64,000 nucleotides of DNA, from assembly GCF_030035605.1 (NCBI RefSeq), contig NZ_CP106736.1, positions 1,240,001 through 1,304,000 of the forward strand, in the 5' to 3' direction. The stretch comes from Silvimonas soli (lineage in GTDB: Bacteria; Pseudomonadota; Gammaproteobacteria; Burkholderiales; Chitinibacteraceae). The translations under genes were made by a program, and so were the position numbers. The notes under the pieces were generated by a model that was given only the letters and a program-made list of their open reading frames with translations, was not told where the DNA came from and made no database searches. Of the stretch, positions 16,942 to 24,200 are shown in pieces. How positions within the stretch are numbered: position 1 is the stretch's first letter; every line of letters begins with the position of its first letter.

Positions 16942-17268
16942 TTAGTTTTGCGCGGAGCGCAGCTCCTCCAGCAGCCTTTTCTTCGTTGCCTCATCCGCGC
17001 GGGCAAACAACAAAATAAACTCGGCCAGTTCTTCGTCCTCTGCGAAAAAATATGCAGTCGGGACTTTCAGCACCTCAGCCAGCTTTTTCGCCATGGCATG
17101 CTCGACTTGATGGATGCCTAGCTCGTAACGATTGAGTCGGGTACTCGCGACATTTGGATCCAGCCCGGCTGCGATGCCCACTGCCTTTTGCGAAAGCCCG
17201 GCCTCCTTGCGTATTTTTTTCAATCGCACTCCGAATATATTCACTGCTGGAGCTGGCACACCCATCAC
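16942..17268 (-). CDS. XRE-family helix-turn-helix regulator, likely controller of the CTACG-N5-CGTAG regulon
   Basis: A 108-residue protein. The helix-turn-helix lies at about 12-65 (VRLKKIRKEAGLSQKAVGIA, then LDPNVASTRLNRYELG), followed by LAEVLKVPTAYFFAEDEE typical of HTH_3 proteins, then an acidic and basic helical tail (RADEATKKRLLEELRSAQN) likely used for dimerisation. The start is unclear: GTG 17268 and ATG 17265 lie close to GAGG, and a later GTG is possible. The region upstream carries a perfect 43-bp inverted repeat with the CTACG-N5-CGTAG core plus three more related sites, so autorepression is likely. The same core upstream of the HipA-like and metallophosphoesterase genes points to control of those as well. 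Confidence 0.85.
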   Translation of the reverse strand: MMGVPAPAVNIFGVRLKKIRKEAGLSQKAVGIAAGLDPNVASTRLNRYELGIHQVEHAMAKKLAEVLKVPTAYFFAEDEELAEFILLFARADEATKKRLLEELRSAQN

Positions 17269-17283
17269 CTCGATTTGTCGAAG

Positions 17284-17298
17284 CTACGAGTATCGTTG
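17284..17298. promoter_or_regulatory. Imperfect operator site in the XRE upstream region
   Basis: CTACG-AGTAT-CGTTG; the right half carries CGTTG in place of CGTAG. It lies 35 bp from the perfect site at 17319 and 16 bp upstream of the XRE gene start. Confidence 0.5.
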
Positions 17299-17304
17299 CA
17301 ATGG

Positions 17305-17347
17305 CCTTGTTTGCGATACTACGTAATACGTAGTATCGCAAACAAGG
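17305..17347. promoter_or_regulatory. Perfect 43-bp inverted repeat with operator core
   Basis: Two 21-base arms (17305-17325 and 17327-17347) are exactly complementary around a single A at 17326. The centre holds CTACG-TAATA-CGTAG (17319-17333), the same operator core found upstream of the HipA-like and metallophosphoesterase genes. The outer arms (CCTTGTTTGCGATA) are unique to this copy. It lies between the divergent XRE gene and the 17508 gene, fitting a strong autoregulatory site; it could also fold as a hairpin in either transcript. Confidence 0.8.
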
Positions 17348-17392
17348 AACCACCACACATCTCCATGCACACGTTCAAAAATCAACGGAAAA

Positions 17393-17442
17393 CTACGTTT
17401 TTCGTTGCACATGTGATAAAACATATACTACGATTAACGTAG
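17393..17442 (+). promoter_or_regulatory. Paired operators and promoter of the 17508 gene
   Basis: An imperfect site CTACG-TTTTT-CGTTG (17393-17407) and a perfect core CTACG-ATTAA-CGTAG (17428-17442) lie 35 bp apart, the same distance as the pair on the XRE side. A TTGCAC (17405-17410) and TACGAT (17429-17434) with an 18-bp spacer could be the promoter, again with the operator over the -10. Confidence 0.6.
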
Positions 17443-17507
17443 TTTCAAGATTTGCTATGGCGACAGGCCGGCACATCACTTTCATATAATTCAAAGAGGA
17501 TCGGCCC

Positions 17508-18560
17508 ATGACAATCTGGAAGGAACCGGGAGTCAGCGTGCAACCGGAAGTGACTCTCAGGAAATGGAGTTTTATCGAGATTCCTACGGGAGATATTCAT
17601 CTACTGGGGCAGAACCAGCTGACTTTCAGGGGACGTATGTCCACCAGGGTCGTGAGCTTTGACTTGGAGACGATGAAGTGCAAAACGCAATCTGGCCGAA
17701 TTTATCAGTTGGACGGAGCGAGCGGCTTCGACGGTGACGCTGCATATGTGTGGAGTCAGCAGTGGTCGGGCCTGAGCCGTGATGTCAGTGCGCAGGTCCT
17801 ATCTGGCGAGAAAGTGTTCTCCAATGTAGGTCACAGCACCGATGATCTGCAGTCGCTGCGGCAACAATGCTGGGTGACATTGGCGAACGGGCACGATTTT
17901 GAAGCCCTCAGCCAAGCCATCGAGCGGGAAAGACCCCGGGCTGTTTTCATTGCTGCGGTAGATCTGGAACTCAACGCATTTGAAACGCTTGTCGAGCGCG
18001 TGCGGGCCCACACCTGGTTGTACTGGCTGGCGGTCCCGATTGATGGGCGGCTGACCGAGAAAGGCCGGCAATGCTGGCAGGCACTTGCGCCACACAATGC
18101 GACGATTCGAATCGTGGATATCGGCAGCCTGGCCGTTGCTACGCTGAGCTGCGCATTTGATCGCAGAGTCTGGATGCCCCCAGCGGAGCCTGTTTTTGCG
18201 AGCCGGGTTCAGATGACGTCATTGCCCCTCGATGAGCGAGGAACGGAAGGGGCTCATGGTCAGGAGATTAAACGGGACGACTTTCAGCTCTCGCTATTTC
18301 CCGGCACTTTGGAAGCACTGGAAAAATTCAGGATACCTGTCTTGATTACCTACGAGGCCCCCGCTGCTTGGGAAGCCCATGGTTTCCGCGAAATTGACGA
18401 ACTTGCATGCAAGCTGGAGCCTGCAATGCATTTCTACATTCGAACGGACAGCGAAACCAGACCCGCCGGCGCCTGCGGCACCAACGCTTGTCATGTTCAA
18501 GCCCTTGCGCCAGGTCAGGTGTTCGATCTGGAAGGCAAGGTTATACCGGTGACCTGCTGA
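17508..18560 (+). CDS. Unknown 350-residue protein divergent from the XRE regulator
   Basis: I do not recognise this protein. Residues 1-85 look beta-rich (FIEIPTGDIHLLGQNQLTF, STRVVSFDLETMKC, TQSGRIYQLDG). The middle (about 90-225) alternates helices and strands with RPRAVFIAAVDLELNAFETL and LYWLAVPIDGRLTEKGRQCW. The last 100 residues include QLSLFPGTLEALEKF and a Cys-containing end (ACGTNACHVQALAPGQVF). No signal peptide or membrane helix is seen. A good ribosome site (AGAGGAT) precedes the ATG. Its promoter carries two operator copies, so it should respond to the same regulator as the HipA-like kinase and the metallophosphoesterase. It is followed by a replication-initiator-like gene 73 bp downstream. 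Confidence 0.8.
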   Translation: MTIWKEPGVSVQPEVTLRKWSFIEIPTGDIHLLGQNQLTFRGRMSTRVVSFDLETMKCKTQSGRIYQLDGASGFDGDAAYVWSQQWSGLSRDVSAQVLSGEKVFSNVGHSTDDLQSLRQQCWVTLANGHDFEALSQAIERERPRAVFIAAVDLELNAFETLVERVRAHTWLYWLAVPIDGRLTEKGRQCWQALAPHNATIRIVDIGSLAVATLSCAFDRRVWMPPAEPVFASRVQMTSLPLDERGTEGAHGQEIKRDDFQLSLFPGTLEALEKFRIPVLITYEAPAAWEAHGFREIDELACKLEPAMHFYIRTDSETRPAGACGTNACHVQALAPGQVFDLEGKVIPVTC

Positions 18561-18633
18561 TGGGATTTGCTATCTGCATACCCCGTCGGGGAATGCCAGG
18601 GCGACGCGATCCCCACCCATTCCGGGGAGATCA

Positions 18634-19275
18634 ATGATGCCACGCACCCCGTCTATCAGCCATGCAGCTGCGGCGTTATGGAACCGCCGCGTTGAGCTGG
18701 CGTTCGCCTGGGGCAATTGCCCTCCTGCCGCGGGCACATCCGCGGTACACCTCACCGACGCACCCGGCTTGTCAGGCGGGATGGTAGAACCCGACTTTCT
18801 GCGCTGCCCCGCTTTTTTTGCGTTCCGGGACGGAAACAATGTTGGATTGTCGGACACACGTTTTGCGCACGCCGGTGTCGAGTTCTACTTTTTCGGGGAG
18901 CAGTTATACGCGGATTTTGACTGGGCGATTCTTTACACCCTGATCCGGCGCTTCGCATCTCTCAAAGCAGGGACGCTGATCGAGGGCTCATTCAGCGAGC
19001 TGATTCCCGAGGCTCATTTTCTGCATCCAGGACAGATTTTGCTTTCCATGCGCAAGCTCAGCCAGGGGATTTTGCGGGTCCCGCAGTATCGTTTCGATGG
19101 TTCGCTATTGGGCTGGTTTCAATCGCATCAAACCGATCCTGATCGATTTATATTCAGGCTTCACCCAAATCTTCCCCGCCTTTATCTCGACTGCAAAGGC
19201 ACGACAGTCTGGGGAGCCCCGGGCTGGTTCTTGCAATTCATGGATTGCGTGCCGCGGAAGCGAACCTTGCAATGA
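18634..19275 (+). CDS. Putative TrfA-like replication-initiator-type winged-helix protein
   Basis: A 213-residue protein. The central part (LYADFDWAILYTLIRRFASL, then AGTLIEGSFSELIPEAHF and a helix IL LSMRKLSQGI) and the later DGSLLGWFQ ... RFIFRLHPNLPRLYLD follow the pattern I associate with plasmid TrfA-family initiators: a helix pair, a substituted FSEL helix, a GSL turn and an R-L-N/H-P-x-L-x-x-L strand-helix. This is a memory-based resemblance without alignment, so it is tentative. GGGGAG precedes the ATG. If correct it hints that this part of the region came from a plasmid. It may share a transcript with the 17508 gene (73-bp gap). Confidence 0.45.
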   Translation: MMPRTPSISHAAAALWNRRVELAFAWGNCPPAAGTSAVHLTDAPGLSGGMVEPDFLRCPAFFAFRDGNNVGLSDTRFAHAGVEFYFFGEQLYADFDWAILYTLIRRFASLKAGTLIEGSFSELIPEAHFLHPGQILLSMRKLSQGILRVPQYRFDGSLLGWFQSHQTDPDRFIFRLHPNLPRLYLDCKGTTVWGAPGWFLQFMDCVPRKRTLQ

Positions 19276-19395
19276 ATGGATATCAAGGCGTACCAGGTTT
19301 CTGTTCAACTGCGGCAAGAACTGCAACTCAAACGACTCGGCCAGTTGTCCTCGCACTTGGTCTTGAACGAAAGCTCATATTCGCCAGCTGCTTGA
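19276..19395 (+). CDS. Possible small protein fused head-to-tail with the preceding stop
   Basis: An ATG directly follows the TGA of the previous gene (TGAATG) and opens a 39-codon frame: MDIKAYQVSVQLRQELQLKR then LGQLSSHLVLNESSYSPAA. The stop-start arrangement would allow translational coupling. It may equally be the first part of a longer gene lost by decay. I do not recognise it. Confidence 0.3.
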   Translation: MDIKAYQVSVQLRQELQLKRLGQLSSHLVLNESSYSPAA

Positions 19396-19515
19396 GAGTA
19401 AGCATTTAGGGTATCGGCGTAAACACCAAAGAAAACAAGCAGCGCTCACCAAGGTGATATGTCGCTTTTTTCTTTGGGATTGGCGATATGGGAGTCTGTG
19501 TGATTCAGGCGAGAC

Positions 19516-19758
19516 TCAATCACCTTCTGACTTCGGTACCAACAAGTCCACCAAATCACACTGAAGTTGCCCAGCAAGATCCGCCATCACGGCGAGAGAC
19601 GGATTGCTGATGCCTCGCTCGATTTGTGAAACGTAGGACCTATCCAGGTTGGCACTCAATGCCAACTGTTCTTGTGACATTCCCAACGCATGTCTCTTCC
19701 TCCTGACTGTAACAGCCAGGGCAGTTTTGAGTTGCTGGAAATCACGCGGGGAGCTCAT
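19516..19758 (-). CDS. Small XRE-family repressor
   Basis: An 80-residue single-domain helix-turn-helix protein, the size of restriction-modification controller proteins and small phage repressors. The HTH_3 motif is plain: RRKRHALGMSQEQLALSANL followed by DRSYVSQIERGISNPSLAVM, then the fourth helix ADLAGQLQCDLVDLLVP. An 11-bp perfect inverted repeat (19796-19824) lies just upstream, implying autorepression. It is divergent from the CAP-domain lipoprotein at 19922, which may be its target. No restriction enzyme or toxin gene is adjacent. Confidence 0.9.
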   Translation of the reverse strand: MSSPRDFQQLKTALAVTVRRKRHALGMSQEQLALSANLDRSYVSQIERGISNPSLAVMADLAGQLQCDLVDLLVPKSEGD

Positions 19759-19795
19759 GTCGCGAGCGTGATGTTTTTGAGACTCTCAATCCACG

Positions 19796-19824
19796 GAATA
19801 TAATCCTCAGTGTGGATTATATTC
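19796..19824. promoter_or_regulatory. Probable operator of the small XRE repressor
   Basis: GAATATAATCC (19796-19806) and GGATTATATTC (19814-19824) are exact inverted repeats separated by TCAGTGT. The site lies 38 bp upstream of the repressor start and about 100 bp upstream of the divergent lipoprotein gene. Each arm contains a TATAAT on one strand, so the site probably overlaps promoter -10 elements. Confidence 0.75.
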
Positions 19825-19921
19825 ATCAATCAGCATAAACTTATTTTGGCTATTTAGTCGCTGTTGAACCAAACGGTTTCTACAAGCCAAAAACCAATAA
19901 CAACGCCCGTTTAGGACCACG

Positions 19922-20941
19922 ATGAACAAATATTCGATTTCAATTGCACTGGTCACATCAGCGGTACTCGCTGCATGTGGTGGCGGTAGCGGTGGCAGTG
20001 GCTCCGCCTCTACCCCGGTTGTCACGCCCACACCTACGCCCACGCCATCTGCGTGCGCTGCTCCAGCTCCGTCCACCGCAACATCGGTCGGAGCCATAAC
20101 GCTGCTGGCCGCCCCTGGCAAGAGCGCCAATAGTTATGTTGCCAGCGGCAATGATACGGCCGACGCGCGCAACTTCCTGAACGGCGTACGCTCCGAGCTT
20201 GGCTTGCAGTCCATGACGGACAATGTAGCTCTCGACCAGGCTGCCGCAAACCATGCCGGCTACCTGCAGCAAAACAACACCACTGGCCACGATGAAGTGC
20301 CTACCAACCCCGGCTTCACCGGCGCCGATCCGGCGACACGAACCAACGCCGCTGACCCGGCCAACGGAGGCATCTCTGGCGAGGTTGTGGCTTGGGCGCC
20401 CGGCCAAACTGGGGATTTTCTGTCACGAAACCTGTTTGACGCTCCGCTCCACCGTACTTTGATGATGGCTGACTTCAAATATCAAGGTGTCGCGGTAAAC
20501 AGTGGTCATCTGGTCGCGGATTTCAGCAGCCTCAACGCGTCCCCGGTGAATCAGCTGGTTGCCTATCCGTATCAAGGTCAGACTGGCGTGCGCGTTTTCT
20601 GGCAGGACTTTGAGTCACCGGATCCGTTGGCTGGTACCACCTTTTCTGGCCAGCTCGTTGGGTATCCGCTCGTCCTGTTAGGCGGTCTGGGTTCGCAATT
20701 GACGCTGACAGCCTTCACACTCAATGATGCCTGCGGCACAGCGGTACCGCTGATCACCCGGGATCACACCAGCACAGCGGTCCAGATCGAGAACAACGTA
20801 ATACTGGCCATCCCAGCGGTTACCGGCTTGTCAGTCAACACGGCGTACACCGCTCACGCTACTGGCACTTACACCGCGCCCGGTAGCACGACGGCAACTC
20901 CGCTTGATATCACCTGGTCTTTCACCACTGGTGCACACTGA
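19922..20941 (+). CDS. CAP/SCP-domain lipoprotein
   Basis: A 339-residue lipoprotein: the N-terminus ends in the lipobox LAAC (Cys19), followed by a flexible Gly/Ser and Pro/Thr tether (PTPTPTP). Residues about 80-240 look like a CAP (SCP/PR-1) domain: ARNFLNGVRSELGLQSMTDN, ALDQAAANHAGYLQQNN, a His in TTGHDE, and later APLHRTLMM. The usual second catalytic-site residues are only partly recognisable. The C-terminal 100 residues look like a beta-sandwich (ITWSFTTGAH end). CAP lipoproteins are cell-surface or periplasmic with mostly unknown roles. TTAGGA provides the ribosome site. The neighbouring XRE repressor may control it. Confidence 0.8.
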   Translation: MNKYSISIALVTSAVLAACGGGSGGSGSASTPVVTPTPTPTPSACAAPAPSTATSVGAITLLAAPGKSANSYVASGNDTADARNFLNGVRSELGLQSMTDNVALDQAAANHAGYLQQNNTTGHDEVPTNPGFTGADPATRTNAADPANGGISGEVVAWAPGQTGDFLSRNLFDAPLHRTLMMADFKYQGVAVNSGHLVADFSSLNASPVNQLVAYPYQGQTGVRVFWQDFESPDPLAGTTFSGQLVGYPLVLLGGLGSQLTLTAFTLNDACGTAVPLITRDHTSTAVQIENNVILAIPAVTGLSVNTAYTAHATGTYTAPGSTTATPLDITWSFTTGAH

Positions 20942-20957
20942 CCCTGTCACTTGCTAA

Positions 20958-20981
20958 TCAGTACCAGGGCTCTGGTACTGA
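20958..20981. terminator. Hairpin after the CAP lipoprotein gene
   Basis: TCAGTACCAG (20958-20967) and CTGGTACTGA (20972-20981) form a perfect 10-bp stem with a 4-base loop, 17 bp after the stop. There is no clear T-run, so termination strength is uncertain. Confidence 0.5.
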
Positions 20982-21265
20982 CTAACATTTATTAGCTTAA
21001 AGTTGATTTGCACCGAATTACTGAGAAGCTAATGGCCGATTGCTTTCTCCCAAGCGTATTCCGAAAGTGCTGACAAAGTATTCTGGAAGAAGGGAGCCTG
21101 TAGACTGGTGATTCAGAACCAGTCATTCCGGATGTATTGAGTCGGTCCGCCAGCGCTGGTTGACTATCAGAAATGGCCCTTATCTATCACGGTTGGCAAT
21201 CCTTAAAGTTGTCACGCTCGACCGACGACAACCTCTCGGCAAAGTACCCTGGATCGGCGGGATTT

Positions 21266-21312
21266 CGGCCATAGCGGAAGTTGGCTGCCATCACATTCGA
21301 TGGCCGCTGCCG
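21266..21312 (+). repeat. Dispersed intergenic repeat, copy 1
   Basis: A 47-bp segment starting CGGCCATAGCGGAAGTTGGC and ending ATGGCCGCTGCCG. An inverted copy with one substitution and one indel lies at 23991-24036, and a partial direct copy at 24986-25010. The open frame that overlaps it (21160-21426) looks spurious. Confidence 0.8.
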
Positions 21313-21387
21313 ACCCTTTACTGTCGTTGTCGGTCAGGGGAAGCGGACATTAACGTCGAAGGTAACCAGCACCGACGCGCCAGTAGC

Positions 21388-21420
21388 GGACACCCAAACT
21401 TCGCAGCAGTTTGGGTGTCC
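21388..21420. terminator. Strong hairpin downstream of the 21435 gene
   Basis: GGACACCCAAACT (21388-21400) and AGTTTGGGTGTCC (21408-21420) form a perfect 13-bp stem with a 7-base loop, just beyond the 3' end of the minus-strand gene. It lacks a T-run; it may stabilise the transcript end or be part of a recombination site. Confidence 0.55.
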
Positions 21421-21434
21421 GATTGACTGACGTG

Positions 21435-21818
21435 TCAGGCCTCACTTCGCACGAAGCTGACGCGAAAGGGCTGTACCTCGCCTATTAGGTCGACGAGGCC
21501 TGACACCTCGACGCCATTCGCTGGCGTGAGTGACACTGTCGCTTCAAGGATGGTGTTGTGTTCCATCATGTACAGCGCCACCTCGACATCGTCTTGGCCG
21601 TTCAGGACAGCCTTTCCACCTTTCGTTTCGAGGCCGCGAATGTAGAGATGCGGAGGATAAAGCGCCCACGACCACTCCGAATCTTCGTTACACGTCAAGA
21701 TTGTGAATACGTGCTCATCACCCCGGATTTCAAGGGTTAATTGCCCTCGATCATGAACGATGGTTGATTTACCTGGATCGATTCCGAACTCTGTGCTGCC
21801 GATGATGAACGTGTTCAT
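21435..21818 (-). CDS. Hypothetical protein in a cassette-like setting
   Basis: A 127-residue, beta-rich cytosolic protein (HDRGQLTLEIRGDEHVFTIL, SWALYPPHLYIRGLE, VEVALYMMEHNTILEATVSL) with no recognised motif. The ATG is preceded by TCTACGA and a GTTAGGC heptamer (21832-21826 on the minus strand), which has the form of an integron attC core at the 5' edge of a gene cassette. A matching second core could not be found at the 3' side, where there is a strong 13-bp hairpin. Single-gene units with tight boundaries like this are typical of cassettes, but this remains a weak inference. Confidence 0.6.
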   Translation of the reverse strand: MNTFIIGSTEFGIDPGKSTIVHDRGQLTLEIRGDEHVFTILTCNEDSEWSWALYPPHLYIRGLETKGGKAVLNGQDDVEVALYMMEHNTILEATVSLTPANGVEVSGLVDLIGEVQPFRVSFVRSEA

Positions 21819-21960
21819 TCGTAGAGCCTAACGCCAATTGGCCGAAAAAAGTTCGGGGCAACCTAGCAGAATGTGTGCAATGAATTTATTTTTAGAGCGT
21901 TTTCTACAGCCTCGCCCACATACGCATATAGATATTAAGGCACATCCGGTGACTGCTTAT

Positions 21961-22045
21961 GGGGGCGGTTTTCGACCGTTAGCTCCTGGCCGATAGCGGC
22001 CAATGTAGCACGTTGTCCTCAATGGCCGCTCCGGCCGAGAACCAC
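21961..22045. repeat. GGCCGATAGCGGCC-type intergenic repeat
   Basis: Contains GGCCGATAGCGGCC and, 30 bp on, ATGGCCGCTCCGGCCGA, the same vocabulary as the repeats at 21266, 23991 and 24986 but arranged differently. No gene overlaps it. It is probably a diverged member of the same intergenic family. Confidence 0.45.
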
Positions 22046-22169
22046 CCCAATGCCAATGCTCTATTTGGCCAGTCCCCTCGCGAGCTGCAGGTTCGGTTCG
22101 CTGTCCTTGAGCTGAAGGGACGCGCATAACCAGGCTTTTGCTTTTGGCTGCAAGTCAGATCGCCGCCAG

Positions 22170-23753
22170 TCATTCATTCAGTTCCACGCGATTACGACCC
22201 GCCGCTTTGGCGCGGTAAAGCGCACCATCAGCCTGTTTCAATACCTGGTCTATATCCAGATCTGTGTGCGGCCGGTACTCGGCGATTCCGATGCTAATCG
22301 TGCAGCGAATTTCCTGTTCATTCGCGATGATGACTTTCTGGGCCAGCGACTGGCGAATGCGCTCCGCTACCACCACGGCACCCTGCTGCGTGGTCTGGGG
22401 TAAAACGACGACAAATTCCTCCCCGCCAAACCGTGCGGCGATGTCGCAATCGCGCACGCTAGCCCGCAAAATATCGGCCAGAGTGCGCAGCACCACGTCA
22501 CCGGCATCGTGGCCATAGGTGTCGTTGACCTGCTTGAAGTGATCCACGTCCAGTGCAAGAACGCTCCATGACTGCAGGTAGCGATCCGACTGGTGCTGGA
22601 TCTCCTTGATCCAGCTGAAAAATTTGCGCCGGTTAGCCAGCCCTGTCATGAGGTCGTGCAGTGCGTCATATTTGAGCGCTTTGCGCTGGCGCTGATTCTG
22701 ATGAAAAACCCCCAACACCAGCCACTGCATGACACACAGACAGGCAAACACAACTACCGAGAAGGCCACCTGCACCCGCCATTTGGCCAGGTACACATCT
22801 TTGCTTTGCGCGACCAGTTGCAACCACTGCGTATTATGCAGCGGAGCAAGCACGGCAAGTCGTTCGGTTCCGTCAATCGGCGATCGATAAAATTTAACAT
22901 CGGACCCGTAACGGGAGTCCTGAAAAGATGCGCGGCTGATTGCTTGCACCTCCGCCTGATGCCCCTCTGCCGGATCCCCTGCATACGTATAGCGATACAG
23001 TACTTCATTCGTGCGGTAGTCAAGAATGGCCAGTACGCCGTCTTTGCCCAGATTGAACCCCCGCGCCGCATCCGCATTGAGCATGACAGACAAGCTATGC
23101 AGGCTGGTAAAGCCGATCACGCTGCCCAATGAATTTCCATCCGGAGACTTGATCAGCCGGTACGTCACCATTCCCCCTCCCCCCAATTCGGCAGCGAACT
23201 GGCGGGAAACAAAAAAGGATGCCGACCTCACCTTGCGATCGTAGATAAAGCGATATTGGGGCGCATCCTTGAAGGAGTAACTAGACAACACGGTCGGTGG
23301 CAATACCGATGCCACCGGCACGTCTGAGTCAAGGGCAATGATTTTGCCGGTTGGATCCAGGACCGCGACGGTATCCAGCCATCGATGTTGTGTTTCGTCG
23401 CCCAACAAAAGCTTCCTTTCCCGCAGGCTGTCCTCGTTCACTCCCGTGGTTCGTACCACCTCGCCGAGCAATGCGAGCTGGTAGTCCAGCGTTGTCTCCA
23501 ACTGCTCAAAACTTCGCAGATGCATTGACGAGACGTTTTTCAGGCTCTGTACCACCGCCTCTTCAATCCAGCCATGCTCCAGAAGCAGGTAACCAGCCGC
23601 ACCACACCCCTGGAGGAGCATCACCATGACCAGCAGCGCTCGCTTGGCGGTCATGTCGGAATCTACCGGAAACCTGAGAAAGGGTCGCAGATGCACAGGG
23701 GGATCCACTTTTATTGGTATGTTAATAAACCCGAACAGGGGAATGACCACCAC
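22170..23753 (-). CDS. Membrane-bound diguanylate cyclase with periplasmic sensor
   Basis: A 527-residue c-di-GMP synthase. Transmembrane helix 1 (about 38-56), a periplasmic dCache-like sensor (about 57-322), helix 2 (about 328-350, VAFSVVVFACLCVMQWLVLG) and a GGDEF domain (about 360-527). The active-site signature is GGEEF (443-447), a known active variant, and the inhibitory site RDCD (434-437) sits five residues before it, so product inhibition is expected. The sensor is closely similar to that of the 945-residue cyclase at 25235, down to the LKNVSS and SFEQLE(S/T)TLDYQL stretches. The start is uncertain: GTG 23753 is the longest frame, but GTG 23696 or ATG 23654 match the paralogue better. 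It lies between inverted repeat copies at 21266 and 23991. Confidence 0.9.
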   Translation of the reverse strand: MVVIPLFGFINIPIKVDPPVHLRPFLRFPVDSDMTAKRALLVMVMLLQGCGAAGYLLLEHGWIEEAVVQSLKNVSSMHLRSFEQLETTLDYQLALLGEVVRTTGVNEDSLRERKLLLGDETQHRWLDTVAVLDPTGKIIALDSDVPVASVLPPTVLSSYSFKDAPQYRFIYDRKVRSASFFVSRQFAAELGGGGMVTYRLIKSPDGNSLGSVIGFTSLHSLSVMLNADAARGFNLGKDGVLAILDYRTNEVLYRYTYAGDPAEGHQAEVQAISRASFQDSRYGSDVKFYRSPIDGTERLAVLAPLHNTQWLQLVAQSKDVYLAKWRVQVAFSVVVFACLCVMQWLVLGVFHQNQRQRKALKYDALHDLMTGLANRRKFFSWIKEIQHQSDRYLQSWSVLALDVDHFKQVNDTYGHDAGDVVLRTLADILRASVRDCDIAARFGGEEFVVVLPQTTQQGAVVVAERIRQSLAQKVIIANEQEIRCTISIGIAEYRPHTDLDIDQVLKQADGALYRAKAAGRNRVELNE

Positions 23754-23990
23754 TGAGCTTCAATATAGGTCTACGAAATAAATCAGCCTCATGTAATTTT
23801 TCCGACCGCTAACGCGCCAATTTCCGTGACTGGGTCGCATCATTTTAAGTCGATGGGTGAACGGGGATATCGGCCATACTCGCAAGCCGGGGTGCGGAGC
23901 TTTTCAGGGGGAGTTTGCTGCAGCACGAACGTACCAGGGCGGGAATCACTATCGCGATAGCTATTGCCACTTGACCAGTCCGTTTTGAGG

Positions 23991-24036
23991 CGGCAGCGGC
24001 CATCGAATGTGATGCAGCCAACTTCCGCTTTGGCCG
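23991..24036 (-). repeat. Dispersed intergenic repeat, inverted copy 2
   Basis: On the minus strand this reads CGGCCAAAGCGGAAGTTGGC and continues to GATGGCCGCTGCCG, matching the 21266 copy with one substitution and one missing base over 46-47 bp. The two copies point towards each other and bracket the 21435 gene and the cyclase at 22170. The rest of 23754-24200 shows no gene. Confidence 0.8.
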
Positions 24037-24200
24037 AGATGTACGCGTCGCCAGTTCGGCTAGTTTCAGATGAGAGCGGTCTTTTCAACGGACAGTGGAA
24101 CTCACCTGAATCGGCTCTCGGACGGTAGTGCGCATGCAGTATGCAAGGGAGTGGTCGTGACAAGCCAAATGTAGGCTCTGCCACGACCGCCAATGCGGGG

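Noticed and set aside
21160..21426. 88-codon plus-strand frame
   Set aside because: It overlaps the dispersed repeat and the 13-bp hairpin, and lacks a ribosome site.
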